Source: Aphelenchoides besseyi (taxonomy: Eukaryota; Nematoda; Chromadorea; Rhabditida; Aphelenchoididae). From it: a DNA stretch of 64,000 nucleotides. Each line of letters starts with the position of its first letter. Positions within the stretch are counted from its first letter, which is position 1. The translations under genes and the position numbers were made by a program. Below the pieces are notes generated by a model that saw only the letters and a program-made list of their open reading frames with translations, was not told the DNA's origin and did no database searches. Where the stretch lies: contig JAMPIQ010000002.1 in the NCBI GenBank assembly GCA_024699855.1, forward strand, positions 1,116,001 to 1,180,000, given 5' to 3'. Below, piece after piece: positions 45,728-57,263 of the stretch.

Positions 45728-46459
45728 ATGCGTTTTATTTTCGTTTGCTTGTTGGCTTCAATTCTTGTTTTGCTTGTGAATGCTGAATCGAACGATGCCT
45801 TCTCCCGTGGTCACGGCTCAATACCTGAGGATGCGTTGGCCGTTGGCCAAAACAATGCATCGAAAGTGGCAGACAACACGAAGAACAATAAAGAGGATCA
45901 ACAAACAGGAAATGAGGAACAAGAGCCGACTGAAGACAAAAAGCCTGAAGGATTGACAAAAGGCAAAGATGGGAGCCAGGGCGGAGAAGCAGGAGACAAG
46001 AAAACCGGCGGCCAGAAGAGTGACGACAACAAGACTGATAAAAAGAAAGAAGATGGGAAGGACGAAGATGGAAACAAAGAAGACGAAGGCGAAGGAAAAG
46101 GGAACGTCTGCGAAGATCGTCAAAAAACCTGCAAGAAGAATCAGTGCAAAAACGGCAAACTCCAGGCTTTGATGAAACGAAACTGCGCTCGCACATGGTG
46201 AGCTCATTCTTCAACAAAACAATTTTAATTCCTTTGCTTCAGTGGCTTTTGTCCGGGAGGAAAAACTGGAGCCACAAAAGATGGTGGCAAAGGCAAAGGA
46301 CGAGGACGTGGTCGTGCTGGCAAGGGTCGAGGACGTGGAAAACGAGCGGGACGTGGTGGCAAGAAACAACAGAAAAAGTCCAAACGTTCTGGTCGCGGCA
46401 AACGTCAACAAAAGAAGAGAGCCGGTGGTCGCAAAGCCAAGAAACTCCAAGCCGTTTAA
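45728..46459 (+). CDS. Secreted ShKT-domain protein with charged repeats and an Arg/Gly-rich tail
   Basis: Two exons (45728-46197, 46243-46459) encode 228 residues. A signal peptide (RFIFVCLLASILVLLVNA) is followed by a 100-residue disordered stretch made almost wholly of Lys, Asp, Glu, Gly, Gln and Asn. A single ShKT-like domain follows (VCEDRQKTC, CKNGKLQALMKRNC and ARTCGFC), with the closing cysteines supplied by exon 2. The last 60 residues are extremely basic, built from GKGRGRG and KKQQKK units. RG-rich tails of this kind bind nucleic acid and can act as nuclear targeting signals, so a secreted protein with such a tail is unusual. The function is unknown. A TATA-like box lies 73 bp upstream. 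Confidence 0.8.
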
Positions 46460-46775
46460 TTGATCTGCTTTGTAGTATCCGTAATGATTAAATAACCAGT
46501 CAATATTGTCTCTATAGAAAGACAACTTCCAACCAACATTTTAGGAGAATACCCAAAGCTAATCGGAAGCTTCTGAAGAAAATACAGACCACATAATCGC
46601 GACATTGAACGTTGTTGAGTGGTTTTTGCATTAAAAATGAATATGAAAGTTAGAAGTGTATTTGCTAGAAACTTTGTACATCATCTAGTTAAGTTAGATA
46701 GCTGTTGTTTAAACAAAGATAACCGTTAACCATCATTGCTTGTTCACAGCTCGATGAACGATCGCCGTCGTTGCA
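46460..46775. other. Short convergent intergenic spacer
   Basis: This 316-bp spacer lies between the 3' ends of the ShKT gene and the POU gene. Nothing recognised. Confidence 0.45.
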
Positions 46776-48407
46776 TCAATACAGCGACTGTTCAATAATG
46801 TCGTGTTCATCATCGCGTTGCTTCTTTTTCTTGAGCGATGAACGACGATTTGCGAACCAAATTTTCACGACCCAAAGTTCACAGTCACGGTCGTTTTCTG
46901 TTGTGAACTTACAGATGGCAACAAACCCAAACCTCTGGCCAGCTCGGAAATACGCTCATTACTTGGCTTCGGATGATAATCGAACTCGGCAACCATCGAA
47001 TTTATCTGTTCTTTCGTCAAGCAAGTTCGTTTACAACGTTTCATGAACGCAAATGGCAGCGAATCGGAGGTCTCTTCGACTTCAGACAACGGCTCCAGCG
47101 ACTCTTCCATTTCGAGACAAACAGACTGATTGGGGACCTGGAAGCCGGGATTTTTCGACAGACTGATGACTAACCAGCTCTGTTGACTCTTTTACGAATT
47201 TTTCGATCGTCTTTCCCTTTGCAAGCGCTTCATCGGCCTTTTGCATCCAAGCGTCCATGACATGGCGCAACTTCTTCAGATTCTCGATCGATAAGCGTGA
47301 GTTTTCGTAACGCGAGATCGTAGCTTGCGACAAATGAACACCGAAAAGCGGAATCAATGAGATGCAAAGGTCGCATTGTGAAACATCTGAGGTTCCTTTA
47401 ATGTTCCTATCTCGAATTTGAACCTACTTAATTCAATTCGACGCAAACGAAAACGTTCATTCGCTTCGAAAAGCTCGGTTTGTTCGTTCGATTCTTTGAA
47501 AGCTTTGCCAGAACCTTCGGGTTTCTTTTTCCGTTTAAGAGCACCTGAAAACAAAATGCTCTTTAAACCGGATGCTCAAACTCACGATCTTTGGTATTTT
47601 GTTTTGAAATCATTGCGATCTTATTCACATTCTTGCAGCCACGTGGACAACCTCTGCATTCCCATCCACTGGCAAGTTCGCTCGTCTGTTCGATCTCCGA
47701 CTGCTTTGCGGGCTCATTGGGGGCTATCGATGTTGCCGATTCGTCATATGGTATGTTGATAGAAGAAACAATTTGCGAATTATTGAACGGATGTATTGGC
47801 ATGACTAATGGTTGTTGGTATTCAAAGGAATAGTAGGGAGACGAATAGAAATTGCCGTCCACGTTGTGTCCATAATGTCGCGGATTGATCGGTGGATTGT
47901 ACGGGTTCACCCGATTTGTCGCTGCAACAAGAAAGGAATTCGCAACGTCCGTTTGCAAGTACTGCGTTTCACGCAACGGCATAGCACTGGGCCAGAAGTA
48001 TTGACACGTCTGATCATTGGGATCGGAGTGATCGTACGGTGGAATAGAGGATTGTTGGCCGTCAGGTCGATAACCTTGAAGTGGAACAACGAAGTCCTAA
48101 AGCATTTCTTTCCGAATCTTTTTCTTCTCGAACTCACCATATTATCGGCGTTCATCAAATTTGTCGCCGCACTGATTCCGATTTCATTCTGATCTTCAAT
48201 CGTTGGCGCATAATTGGAAGACGAATTGTCGTTCGGATAATCAACTTCAAACCAATCATCCCAGAACTCAGCATCGGAACCCATTTCTGCCATTCGACCA
48301 TTCGCGTAAATCAAATTCAACAAAATGAAAAACTGAAAACAATTCGATTTTTGTGAAAAGTTTGTCTCGAAATCCAAAGTCTTTTTATCATTTGCCTTTT
48401 CACTCAT
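46776..48407 (-). CDS. Divergent POU-homeodomain transcription factor
   Basis: Six exons (48407-48138, 48096-47586, 47544-47428, 47395-47175, 47137-46933, 46897-46776) give about 481 residues; a later start at 48293 is equally possible and would drop a hydrophobic stretch. The first 260 residues are Asn/Pro/Gln/Ser-rich. The POU-specific domain (about 283-350) reads ELFEANERFRLRRIEL, then LIPLFGVHLSQATISRYENS and SIENLKKLRHVMDAWMQKA. The homeodomain (about 405 on) starts KRCKRTCLTKEQINSM and ends VVKIWFANRRSSLKKKK. WFANRRSS replaces the usual POU WFCNRRQ. POU factors specify neurons and other cell types. The last splice is uncertain: the canonical GT-AG choice used here changes the helix 2-3 spacing, whereas perfect spacing would need a GT-GG intron. 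Confidence 0.8.
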
Positions 48408-48656
48408 GTATAACCATATTCAAACGATCTCACATACACTCTCGAGCAGCTCGATTTGCATGGCATTTTACTACGATGACATGTAAATAGGCTTCCGTAT
48501 TGCTCGATATCTTTCGCCCTAAGATATTCTTATCTGGAGCTTTGAATGTGCATCTTCAGTTTTGTTTAATCGTTTGAATTAACCGTCTTCGTGGTTACAA
48601 TTCAGAATTGTTTGAAAACAGAGTTCGATGAGATCACTGTTTTTAAGATCATAAAC

Positions 48657-49997
48657 TTGAATTCAAAAGTTACAAACGGAAAAGAAGTTAAGTAGCTCGA
48701 TTCTCGGGAATCAGATCACGTAGTGAAGGCGAGTAGTGCTGTTTGATCCACTTGTGTCGCATCACTCCGTCCAAATCGAGACGTCGATTGGGATCCACGA
48801 CCAGGAGCTGAAAACAGAAGTGAAATGAGATGGAACTTCTCCACTCACTCGTTTGATCAGATCTCGAGCACCCAAAGGAACGTGAGCGGGAAACGTGTAT
48901 TGAGCTTTCGCAATTCGCTTGTACGTGTCATTGGAAGTCTCGGTTTCGAAGGCCGGTTTGCCGCAGAGCAGTTCGTAGCAGAGAACGCCAATGGACCAGT
49001 AGTCGACGTGCAAACTGTGCGGTTTGGATGTGACCATTTCGGGCGGTAAGTAGTCCATTGTGCCACAGAGAGTGCGGCTAAACAACATCAGAATTGAGGT
49101 GGAAAGAAGAAAGAGGCTGACCGATTGGAAGCCGAGTGGACCGACCAACCGAAATCCGCGATCTTCAAGTCGCCGTTCATGTCAATCAAAATATTCTCGG
49201 GTTTGATGTCTGCAATCAGAAACAACCATAGGAATGAAGTAGTGATGACACTCACCGCGATGAATGACGTTCTTCTGATGACAATACTTGAGAGCGTCGG
49301 CTACCTGGTAGATGTACCGGGCCGTTCTTCTTTCGCTCAAACGTCCTTTAGTCTGCAGTTCCTTGTACAGCTCGCCATTGAGTGCGTACTCCAATATCAA
49401 GTAGATCTTCTTGTCGTCGTAGAAGTAGTTGTACAGTCGAAGGATGTTCGGATGACTGAAATCACCATAAAACAAATGGAAACGAGAACTCACTGCAAAT
49501 GAGCTTGAATCTCGATCTCGCGCACCACTTGGTGTTCGACATTGTTCTTGACGATTTGAGATTTGAACAGAATCTAAAGATCGTGAAGAGCCATTGAGAG
49601 GGTGATTACCTTCAGAGCCACGGGGATCTTGTACTTTTTGTCCCGAGCCAAATAGACGTTTCCTGAAATGACGATCAGAAATGTAAGTGGAAACAGTAAC
49701 TACCGAATTTCCCTTTTCCCAACGGCCGTCCAACCTCGAAATCGTCCAAAGTCCACGGTCCAACATGAGGTTCCAATCTGATCTTCTCTTCGTAAGTGTC
49801 CATTGGTTCTTCTTTCATTGCTCCAAATTCAAGACGTTGAATCGACCGGAACGGAAAGACGCTCAGCTCCCCATTCGAAGCGCTTCGATCGGTTATCCAT
49901 TCGAGAGTTGTTGGCTGTTTGACAGCTCTTGGTCCAACTACTTGACGAGTGTTCTTATTCTCCACTCAAACATACACAATGATTGCAACCGGTTTAT
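48657..49997. repeat. Segmental duplication, copy 2 (aurora kinase block)
   Basis: Partner of 35132-36472. Near-identity covers all exons and introns and ends abruptly at 49997. Beyond that point only a diverged GH45-type sequence is shared. Confidence 0.9.
48688..49965 (-). CDS. Aurora-type serine/threonine kinase, copy 2
   Basis: The seven-exon structure is identical to copy 1 (all coordinates plus 13525). The open reading frames match residue for residue except one visible change near the C-terminus (HKWV to HKWI in the KQHY region) plus one silent change. Introns are retained and the same length, so this is a DNA-level copy, not a retrocopy. All catalytic motifs ([34 protein letters not shown]) are intact, so the copy should be functional. 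Its upstream same-strand neighbour is a GH45 relic ending 56 bp before the start codon. If copy 1 is transcribed from the cellulase promoter, copy 2 must use another. Confidence 0.9.
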
Positions 49998-50021
49998 TTG
50001 ATCGAACGTTTAGATTATCGC

Positions 50022-50135
50022 TTATTCGTCAGCACGAATGCATTTACTTTTCTCGATGCTTTCAACTAACCTAGCGACCCTCTTGAATTCTATAGTTGAA
50101 TTTGCGGCGTTTGATTTCAACATGCACATTAAATG
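50022..50135 (-). pseudogene. Relic of a GH45 cellulase gene (3' end)
   Basis: The minus strand reads 37 codons plus a stop that align without gaps to the last 37 codons of the intact GH45 gene. The final CIRADE is identical, EKS is shared, and NAxN plus F and V sit at matching positions. In the last 22 residues 12 are identical. Upstream of this the frame is closed by a stop and no further GH45 sequence is evident. Its position relative to the kinase start is the same as in the intact pair (56 versus 67 bp). No catalytic residue remains. Confidence 0.85.
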
Positions 50136-50355
50136 TTGTCACAAGGTTTCAGATCAAACATTTCCTTTCAACTAAAGATTGATACTATGAACGCTTGAAG
50201 AATTCTTGAAATTATTGAAATGTGTGAGAAAGTTTTAGATAACAAAGCTCACTACTTAGACGATTTGTATCAGTGGGCGTGTGAAAGAACTTTTATTCCA
50301 TAAAAAGTTTTGAACAAAATGTTTTTTGATGTTGTATATGTCGGGTCTTTAGGCT

Positions 50356-51533
50356 TTAAGTAATTCTTTGGACAGTCGAAATTGATTGAGGAGAAGAACG
50401 TAGATGTAGAAATTTCATCGATGACCGAAAACCATTGACCAGCACTTTTCTGTAAGCACCTATCAATAAAAAAGTAAAGATCGAGTTAACGGTAGGAAAC
50501 CAAAGGAAAAGAATCATGAAGATATAAGAAAACATCGTTGATTTGTTAGAATAAAAGATCGATATCTGTATAACCCACGGAACGACGATCGTAAATCCAT
50601 ACAGGTACATCTAAATAGAAGACCTATAATTAACGTACTACATTCTTTGCATACTCTCATAAACAACGTATTTGTAAATTGACGCAACATTTCTTTGGTT
50701 TTCTTGGACAAGTGCAACGCTTCTTTTCTCATCACTCTAATAGACATTCCTCCTATCACGATGGCCAGAAGATAGGCTATTAAAGACACGAACGAACGAT
50801 AAGTTCCCAACAAAATGATAATCAAGTCGCTCTTATAGTCTTCAACAATGATAATCGTGACTGAATCGTCTTGTGGCCATAACTGCTGATAAACAAAACG
50901 ATCCGCTTCGAAATACGAGTAGTCGAAAAGAGCGATTGCCAGTTGAATGAAACTCAATCCAACAATAACAAGAAGCAAACGAAAAAGTTTCTCTGGTGGC
51001 AAAAGGATTCTTCTGAAAAATTTAATTAAACTCAAAGTTATTCTTTCCTTACTTACGTCTGTAGAAATTTATAGCGATAATAGTTCTGTAACAGAAGAAA
51101 GAACACCTCAAGTGTCAACCCGAGGCTTAGGCACGCATAAATTATCCATTGAACAGACTTCGGAAAGTATCTAGCTAGTCCTTTGAAAACCACAAGGCTT
51201 ACACCGTTAATCATGCAAAAATCCTAAATAGAAGATGCGAGTAGACGTTCAGTATGTACATACGATTTGGCTCAACCCGATTATCAGTATAAACACTCCA
51301 TCTATAGTGGCTCCAGTTAATAGAGCTGAACAATACGGTCGTAGACTAACGGGAGATCGTCGAACAATCAGATAAATCAGACTCGAATTTACAATGATTC
51401 CAGTGATAAACGCGGGATAGTAGTTGTACTGAAGGATTCTTCGCAAGAATTCAACATCAGCATGCACAGTATGATTTTCATTCACGTCCATTCCACTTCC
51501 TTCATTCGACACCTTCAAAGTGTTATTGTTCAC
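50356..51533 (-). CDS. Seven-transmembrane chemoreceptor, family A (copy 2)
   Basis: Four exons (51533-51264, 51223-51057, 51012-50655, 50610-50356) encode 349 residues. Exons 2 and 3 are 167 and 358 nt, exactly the lengths in the 29-kb copy. The loop motif reads LWPQDDSVTIIIV (compare WWPEDNPSVIIV), followed by the shared SFVSLIAYLLAI segment and the KKTKE-LRQFTNTL stretch. The C-terminal segment ends FTFLLIGAYRK, the site of the Pro/Ala-Tyr-Arg motif after TM7. It is likely to act as a ciliary chemoreceptor. The opposite orientation to copy 1 and the 21-kb distance argue against simple tandem duplication. Confidence 0.83.
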
Positions 51534-51753
51534 TCAAACCAAAATTTTCAAAGAACGTTCTTGAGCGTATGAGATGGTGTGAATCTGTACCCGAATGCTT
51601 CAAAGAACGTAACTATACGCGTATTTTCCCATAAACCTTTGCTTTTTCGAAGTAGACTGCCGTTGTATTATGAACGCTTTCAATAGTCAGAATAACGATA
51701 TAAAATGAATTAGTTGGATGATAAAAATAACGTTATATTGAAACCAAAAGAAC

Positions 51754-52640
51754 TCAAAGAAGAAGTGCAAATTGAAACGCTCTTGAAGCTGCTGCTCCAC
51801 TTAGTGTCGTTGATGTTACCAATTCTAGATTTTCATTGAATGTTCCAATCATTAACTTATCTACCGTACTGTAAACAATTAATCGGTTGGGTGCGATAGT
51901 CAAACCAAAAAGACAACCATCGATGAGAGAAAACTAAACAAAGAACTTTAACTCTTCTCAAACTAACCGCTCACCTTATCGACTTTCTTTGATTGAATGT
52001 CAATGTTAAACAATTTGGTTTGTTCGTTGACAATTCGCGAGAAGTAGAGTTTTTGTCAGGAGAAACTAAACAATGGTGTTTGCACTCCAACTAATTCTGA
52101 AATGGTTGTCAATCGAATTTCTTTTCCGTCGTCTAATATCATATAATAGATGTCTGTTTGGCCAATATACAACACGGAATACTTTCGAAGGGTATTGTAA
52201 CGATCAACTTCATTTGGATTCGTGTAACTCGACAGAGTTATCTTCCAGTTACCATCAATTTTTGTACAAGCGTCTTTAAACTTCTGATCTCCAATCGTCC
52301 ATTTACAGGGATCGTCAAAACACACACGTCATCATGTTGGCGTTTTAAATAAACACACCGCTAAATCAAAGATTAATAGACTTAATCAATAGTATACGTT
52401 GGAATCCGAAATCCTTGAAACCATGTAAACATCATCTTCACCATTCGACCCAATAAAAGACGGCGACTGTTGAGGACTTAGAGAGGAACTTAAACGACGA
52501 AACGAATATGTTGAACTGGTGCGTAAGTCGACTTGAAAAACATATAATCGAAAAGTTTGTCTATCGTAATTTCAAACAACGTACAATCCACCACATGATT
52601 GGACTGCACAAGCGACGAGCGGGTTCTTTGATTGAGCCAT
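51754..52640 (-). pseudogene. Decayed beta-propeller-like gene
   Basis: Segments on the minus strand read convincing protein (GLYVV and NYDRQTFRLYVFQVDLR; SPSFIGSNGEDDVYMVS; LRKYSVLYIGQTDIYYM; GLTIAPNRLIVYSTVDK). The repeated beta-strand-like pattern suggests blades of a propeller. At least two in-frame TGA codons interrupt it: after GLYVV near 52580, and after SFS at 52056, both followed directly by sequence that fits. Some introns (for example 51957-51990) can still be seen. There is no clear intact start. The family cannot be named. Confidence 0.45.
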
Positions 52641-54999
52641 CTAAACAATCGGTTATTTCGTTTTGAAGAAACAGAGTACTTGGATGAAATGGCTAACTCC
52701 TTGATTGAATATTTTCATCGTCAAGAACACAGTAGCATTCGCTTTCCGTTACAATGACAACTTATTTTGAATCTTTTGTAGAGCTATTTAATCTTAATAT
52801 ATCAATCGGACAATCGATATAACAATAAGCCCGGAAGTTGTTACGAGTTTATTCAACTTAAACTCTATACTTGCGTGGTTGTCGTATACTCAAAAGAACA
52901 AACCTTAAGACCCAATTGAACGCTACAAAATAACGGCTTTCTGTACGATTTGATAAAGAAAAGAAGAATATGTTGAGTGTGGGAAATCAAGCGATAAGAA
53001 GCATGTTGACGAATTCAACGAAATTCAAGTTTACAGATGCTCGTACAGCTATCCGAATGTGAATCACGTTTGATGATTTTGATATTTAGAGATCAACAAT
53101 TGCAAATACTTGTGGATGTTGATGCGAATTAACAACACACAAGAGATAGACATAAATGTTCGGTTAACATTAGAATTACTCATAAAACAAATAAATGTAT
53201 CAATGCTTGTCGTATTTGAGTTAAGCGATATACTCTTCGCCAACCAAGTCCTCGAAATTTCGTATAACCAGTAAAAATTAAATCCAACGCTAAGGTCAGT
53301 GAAAGAAAGCGTTTAATTGCAAATGCACCGCCGCAATCAAAACAATTGCAGAAAAACAAGCCATGTGATTGGTTACCCGAAGGGAGACGCTGAGCAGCCA
53401 GTGATTGCAATCACTGGTCATTATTCAAAGGAGATCGAAAGCCATTTCATTCGCGTCGTATTTTTGTTGGTTTTCATTAGCGGAATCACAATTCCTTCTT
53501 TCAATACCTTTGCTTCAATAACTTGATGCCACAATTTCTGGGTTATATCCGAACTTGTTTCTATCCAATCACCTTCGTTTTTAATTCTTGTGGTTCACTT
53601 CATTTGTCAACAATAACCGTTTAAACAGTCTCAATGTCTACGAGCATCTATTTCTTCCGTTTTTATTGTTCTTATTTTTTTGACTAACAATCTTTTGTTT
53701 TGTCCGACTTTGATCTCTCTGATTATAATGTTCATTGTTGCGCTTTAGAGTGCTGACGGTAACGGGCATCTAAAAAGGCTGAAATTTAAAATCTGCTGAC
53801 GAAATGACATGCCCTCGAACTTTGAAATTTGACGAGTCGAAGTGAATTTACCACGAGGCATCCAAATTTGAATTCCACTATTATGTGTTGCGCTTTTATG
53901 TTAAGCTATACGGTATTTCTATTCCTATAAATATGGAACGTTCCGATCGCCATGTGATTAGTGAGTCGGGAGTTCAATGCAGTACCTATACACTCTTTTT
54001 TTTAAAACTCCAACTTTTTTCTAATCGTGGATCCGATCGCGCGTGAACATTGGATTTCGTGAATAACTTGGGATTTGTAAGGAAAGTGTGAAATAAAAAT
54101 AGGAGGTTCTACGTTCAAATGATGGCAAAAATGGATAATTGCATTTAACGATATTATGCAACTATTAAATTCATTGAAATTTCTAACACTAGTAATGCTG
54201 AACAACGTTATGCAGTTTTCGTTAATCTAACGATATTTTTGTTTAAGCAAATACGCGTAAGTCAAAACGTCGCATCTGACATTGATATTGGTGTCATGAC
54301 ATTGATGTAACATCAAATGTTATATTGTTAAATCACTTTTCAAAACGGGCCTCTTTTGCGTATAAAATTGTTCTGAACCTTTTCCAATCTACATCGAAAA
54401 CAGTCGATATAATGTGATTTGAGAGTAATTCATGTTAACATCATAACTCCCTTTGCAATGTAAACTTTGACATGAATTTTTGCACAATGATGTAAAAACA
54501 GTTTCCTATTGAGCCAAAAAATTAAATTTAATTACGTTCACGAACGGCGACCTACAATCATTGATAATTTCCAATAGCCAACGATTGTTTATCGCTTGCT
54601 TTCTTAATAACCTCTAAATCAAAATCGTTAATTGATAGTTTATTCGACAGCGTCCTAAAAAAACTACAAATGCCGTTAAGTTAACGTAAAATGGTTTTTA
54701 AATGATCGAGTAATGTCGGCTGTAATTTTAGAGCAAAAGTCTTAAAACTCTGTAAATGTGACATCAGATCTCATTGTATCATAACTTCCTTTAGTAACTT
54801 TACGTTAACTTCTTTATCGATTGGCGTAAAAACATATAGGGAATTTCAAGAAAAATATTCAATTGCTATGTACCACCATTACTGCGTGGTATATTCGGGT
54901 AATGTGTTGCTATTAACACGATCGACGCGGACGCTCTCACAGATAAGTAGATTCTAACGGTTTTTGTCAATTTAAAAGTAATCGCTTTTTTAGAGAATA
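52641..54999. other. Long AT-rich intergenic region, nothing recognised
   Basis: This is one of the most gene-poor stretches of the window. Only short open frames occur, and no domain, RNA gene or tandem repeat is visible. Confidence 0.4.
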
Positions 55000-55639
55000 A
55001 TGAATTACCAAAAAGCCGATCAACTCCGCGATCGCATCTTCAAACGAAACGTGTTTACGATTGTATCGCGACTGCAAATGTAAGTCAAAAACACAAAAAT
55101 CGATTAACTCGTTCTTATTTTATAGTAACTATAACGCCAGTGGTCGTCGGCTTTGCTGTTACCGCGACAGCGACGGACAAGGTTGCTTGAATGCGGTCAG
55201 CATCAACAATCTTGTTCCGTTCGACTTTGATGAACAAGCATTGCAAGAGGTCAATGGCGATCCGTTCGAATTTTGGAAGCAGTTGCGACGATGCAACAAA
55301 GCAGCTGCATTCCTTTGCTGGAATCATGTAAAATTGGCGAGCCAGCAATGCAGCCAATACCATATGGTCAATGGGACCAACTTCAATGAAGTGCACCCGC
55401 AAACTCTCGTGGACGAGATGAGCGCCCGGATTCACTATGAATACCAATATGGATTCACAACTGATCGGGGACATCGACGATGGTTATTGAAATTATTGTA
55501 TAGTTTGCAAAAGAGGCATCGTACGGATCACGGTGAGAAGTTGGACGTTGTAAAAATGGAGACTTTTTTTTGTCTCAACACAACGACCACTCTCGCTGTG
55601 TCCGTTTTCCGCCCAACTATTATTTTAATAATTTATTGA
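55000..55639 (+). CDS. Cysteine-containing protein of unknown function
   Basis: Two exons (55000-55079, 55126-55639) encode 197 residues. The N-terminus is charged, with no signal peptide (MNYQKADQLRDRIFKR). The middle has a compact Cys-rich start (RLCCYRDSDGQGC) and evenly spaced later cysteines (RRCNK, FLCWNH, QQCSQYH). A His/Arg-rich stretch follows, and the C-terminus is hydrophobic (TLAVSVFRPTIILIIY). No family recognised. The coding frame over 170 codons and a clean intron make a real gene likely; it may extend upstream. Confidence 0.6.
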
Positions 55640-56269
55640 CACAAAATGTGTTACTTTGTTCCAATTGTATTGTTCGCCAGCCTTAATTTCGTCCACTTTC
55701 TTCGCTTTCAAATTGTATTTTTTGTGGACATCCTAAATGCCCAGTTTTGTTTAATTAGAAGTCGCACGTATCGGATACCTCCACGTGGTGTGCGACGGGA
55801 AACGCTCGAGATGTTCGAACATCCGAGTAGGCCAAATCCGATTAAGTCGCTTTTGTTTTCCAATTGTAATGTTTTTGTATTCGGTTAGAAGCGGTTGACA
55901 AGTGATTTCACGATTTCATTCAAATATTTTTAGTCCACTTAAATGTTTTTCATTATCAACTTGTGTGATCGTTGACATTTTGTGGGAAAGTGGAGAGATT
56001 TTCGAGAAATCGGAATTAAAATTGGTTGAATGGAACGAAAAACGCAATCTTTTGTTGAAATTGACCAACAATTTACAAACGATCATGCTCCATCAATCGT
56101 TTATTTTAGTATCTGGCTAATGTATGTGAGAATGCTGCGATTTCGATCTTTCTCTGTGGACGTACATTTTCATGCGCTCACTCCTTCATCGCCGAGTCAA
56201 CTTGCGATTTGTGCCCTCAATTTGAAACTCATCCGCAAAATTTGTTCCGAATTTCTTCTTTCGCTCAAA
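55640..56269. other. Intergenic, nothing recognised
   Basis: Open frames here (for example 55646-55888) are hydrophobic and AT-driven without partner exons. Confidence 0.35.
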
Positions 56270-56961
56270 ATGCTCTTGATTTTCTTTTTGTTGTTTCTTG
56301 TCAACGCGGAAATCAATTTGGACGTGCCACTTATTCAGGACTGCACTTCCGGCAAACGTTTTATCGTTAATCACATCATGTATCTTTGCCATCAGTTTGG
56401 AGAAAGAAGGAGCTTTCGACCGTTCGGTTTGTTTCCTCGATCGAGCAAAGTGATCTGTGATTTCAGCGTGTGCCACCGAAAACGATCTCCAAACGGCCGA
56501 ATTTATCGGACAGAACACCACTCACAACGAACGTTTCTTTCGCTACAAATGTGAACGAATTGGTCGCAAATTGACGTACAAACCGTTAAGTAAGTTCTCA
56601 ACAACTTCTTTTTATTTCGATCACTTCAGCATGTTTGCTCAGTGACGTGCACTTGACGCCCGGAATGACGATTCGACGCGGTCAAACAGAGTACACGTGT
56701 CTCTTGGACAATCAGTTTTACATGAAGTTAATTCAGAAAAGAAGCAAGTTTTTTTTGTTTTAAGACCTTCAAATTACATTTATAATCTTTTCAGTGCTTC
56801 ACGAGTTTTGTATGCCCGGAAATCAGAACGACTCGCTATTGGAGGAAGATCGTTGTCCGGGCATTTCGGTCGGAGCCACACACGCTAAATTCGGAAGTGG
56901 AACCGAAGTTGTTTACGATCTTCAATACAAAACGATTGTAGACGTTGACAATTTAATTTAA
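56270..56961 (+). CDS. Secreted protein with MIG-18-type (fibronectin type I-like) repeats
   Basis: Four exons (56270-56426, 56467-56589, 56630-56743, 56795-56961) encode 186 residues. After a signal peptide (LLIFFLLFLVNA) there are three Cys-framed units. The best is IGQNTTHNERFFRYKCERIGRKL...TC, which matches the nematode MIG-18-like fibronectin-I pattern (short hydrophobic start, YKC in the middle, closing Cys). A second unit runs through LTPGMTIRRGQTEYTC. Proteins of this kind are extracellular. The third intron (56744-56794) starts with GCAAGT rather than GT; only this donor keeps the frame into the last exon with HEFCMPGNQND. A polyadenylation signal follows at 56962. Confidence 0.65.
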
Positions 56962-56983
56962 AATAAACAATTTACGATTAGAA

Positions 56984-57263
<280 letters not shown>

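Noticed and set aside
48688..49965. Second kinase as a processed retrocopy
   Set aside because: All six introns are retained at identical length, so the copy was made at DNA level.
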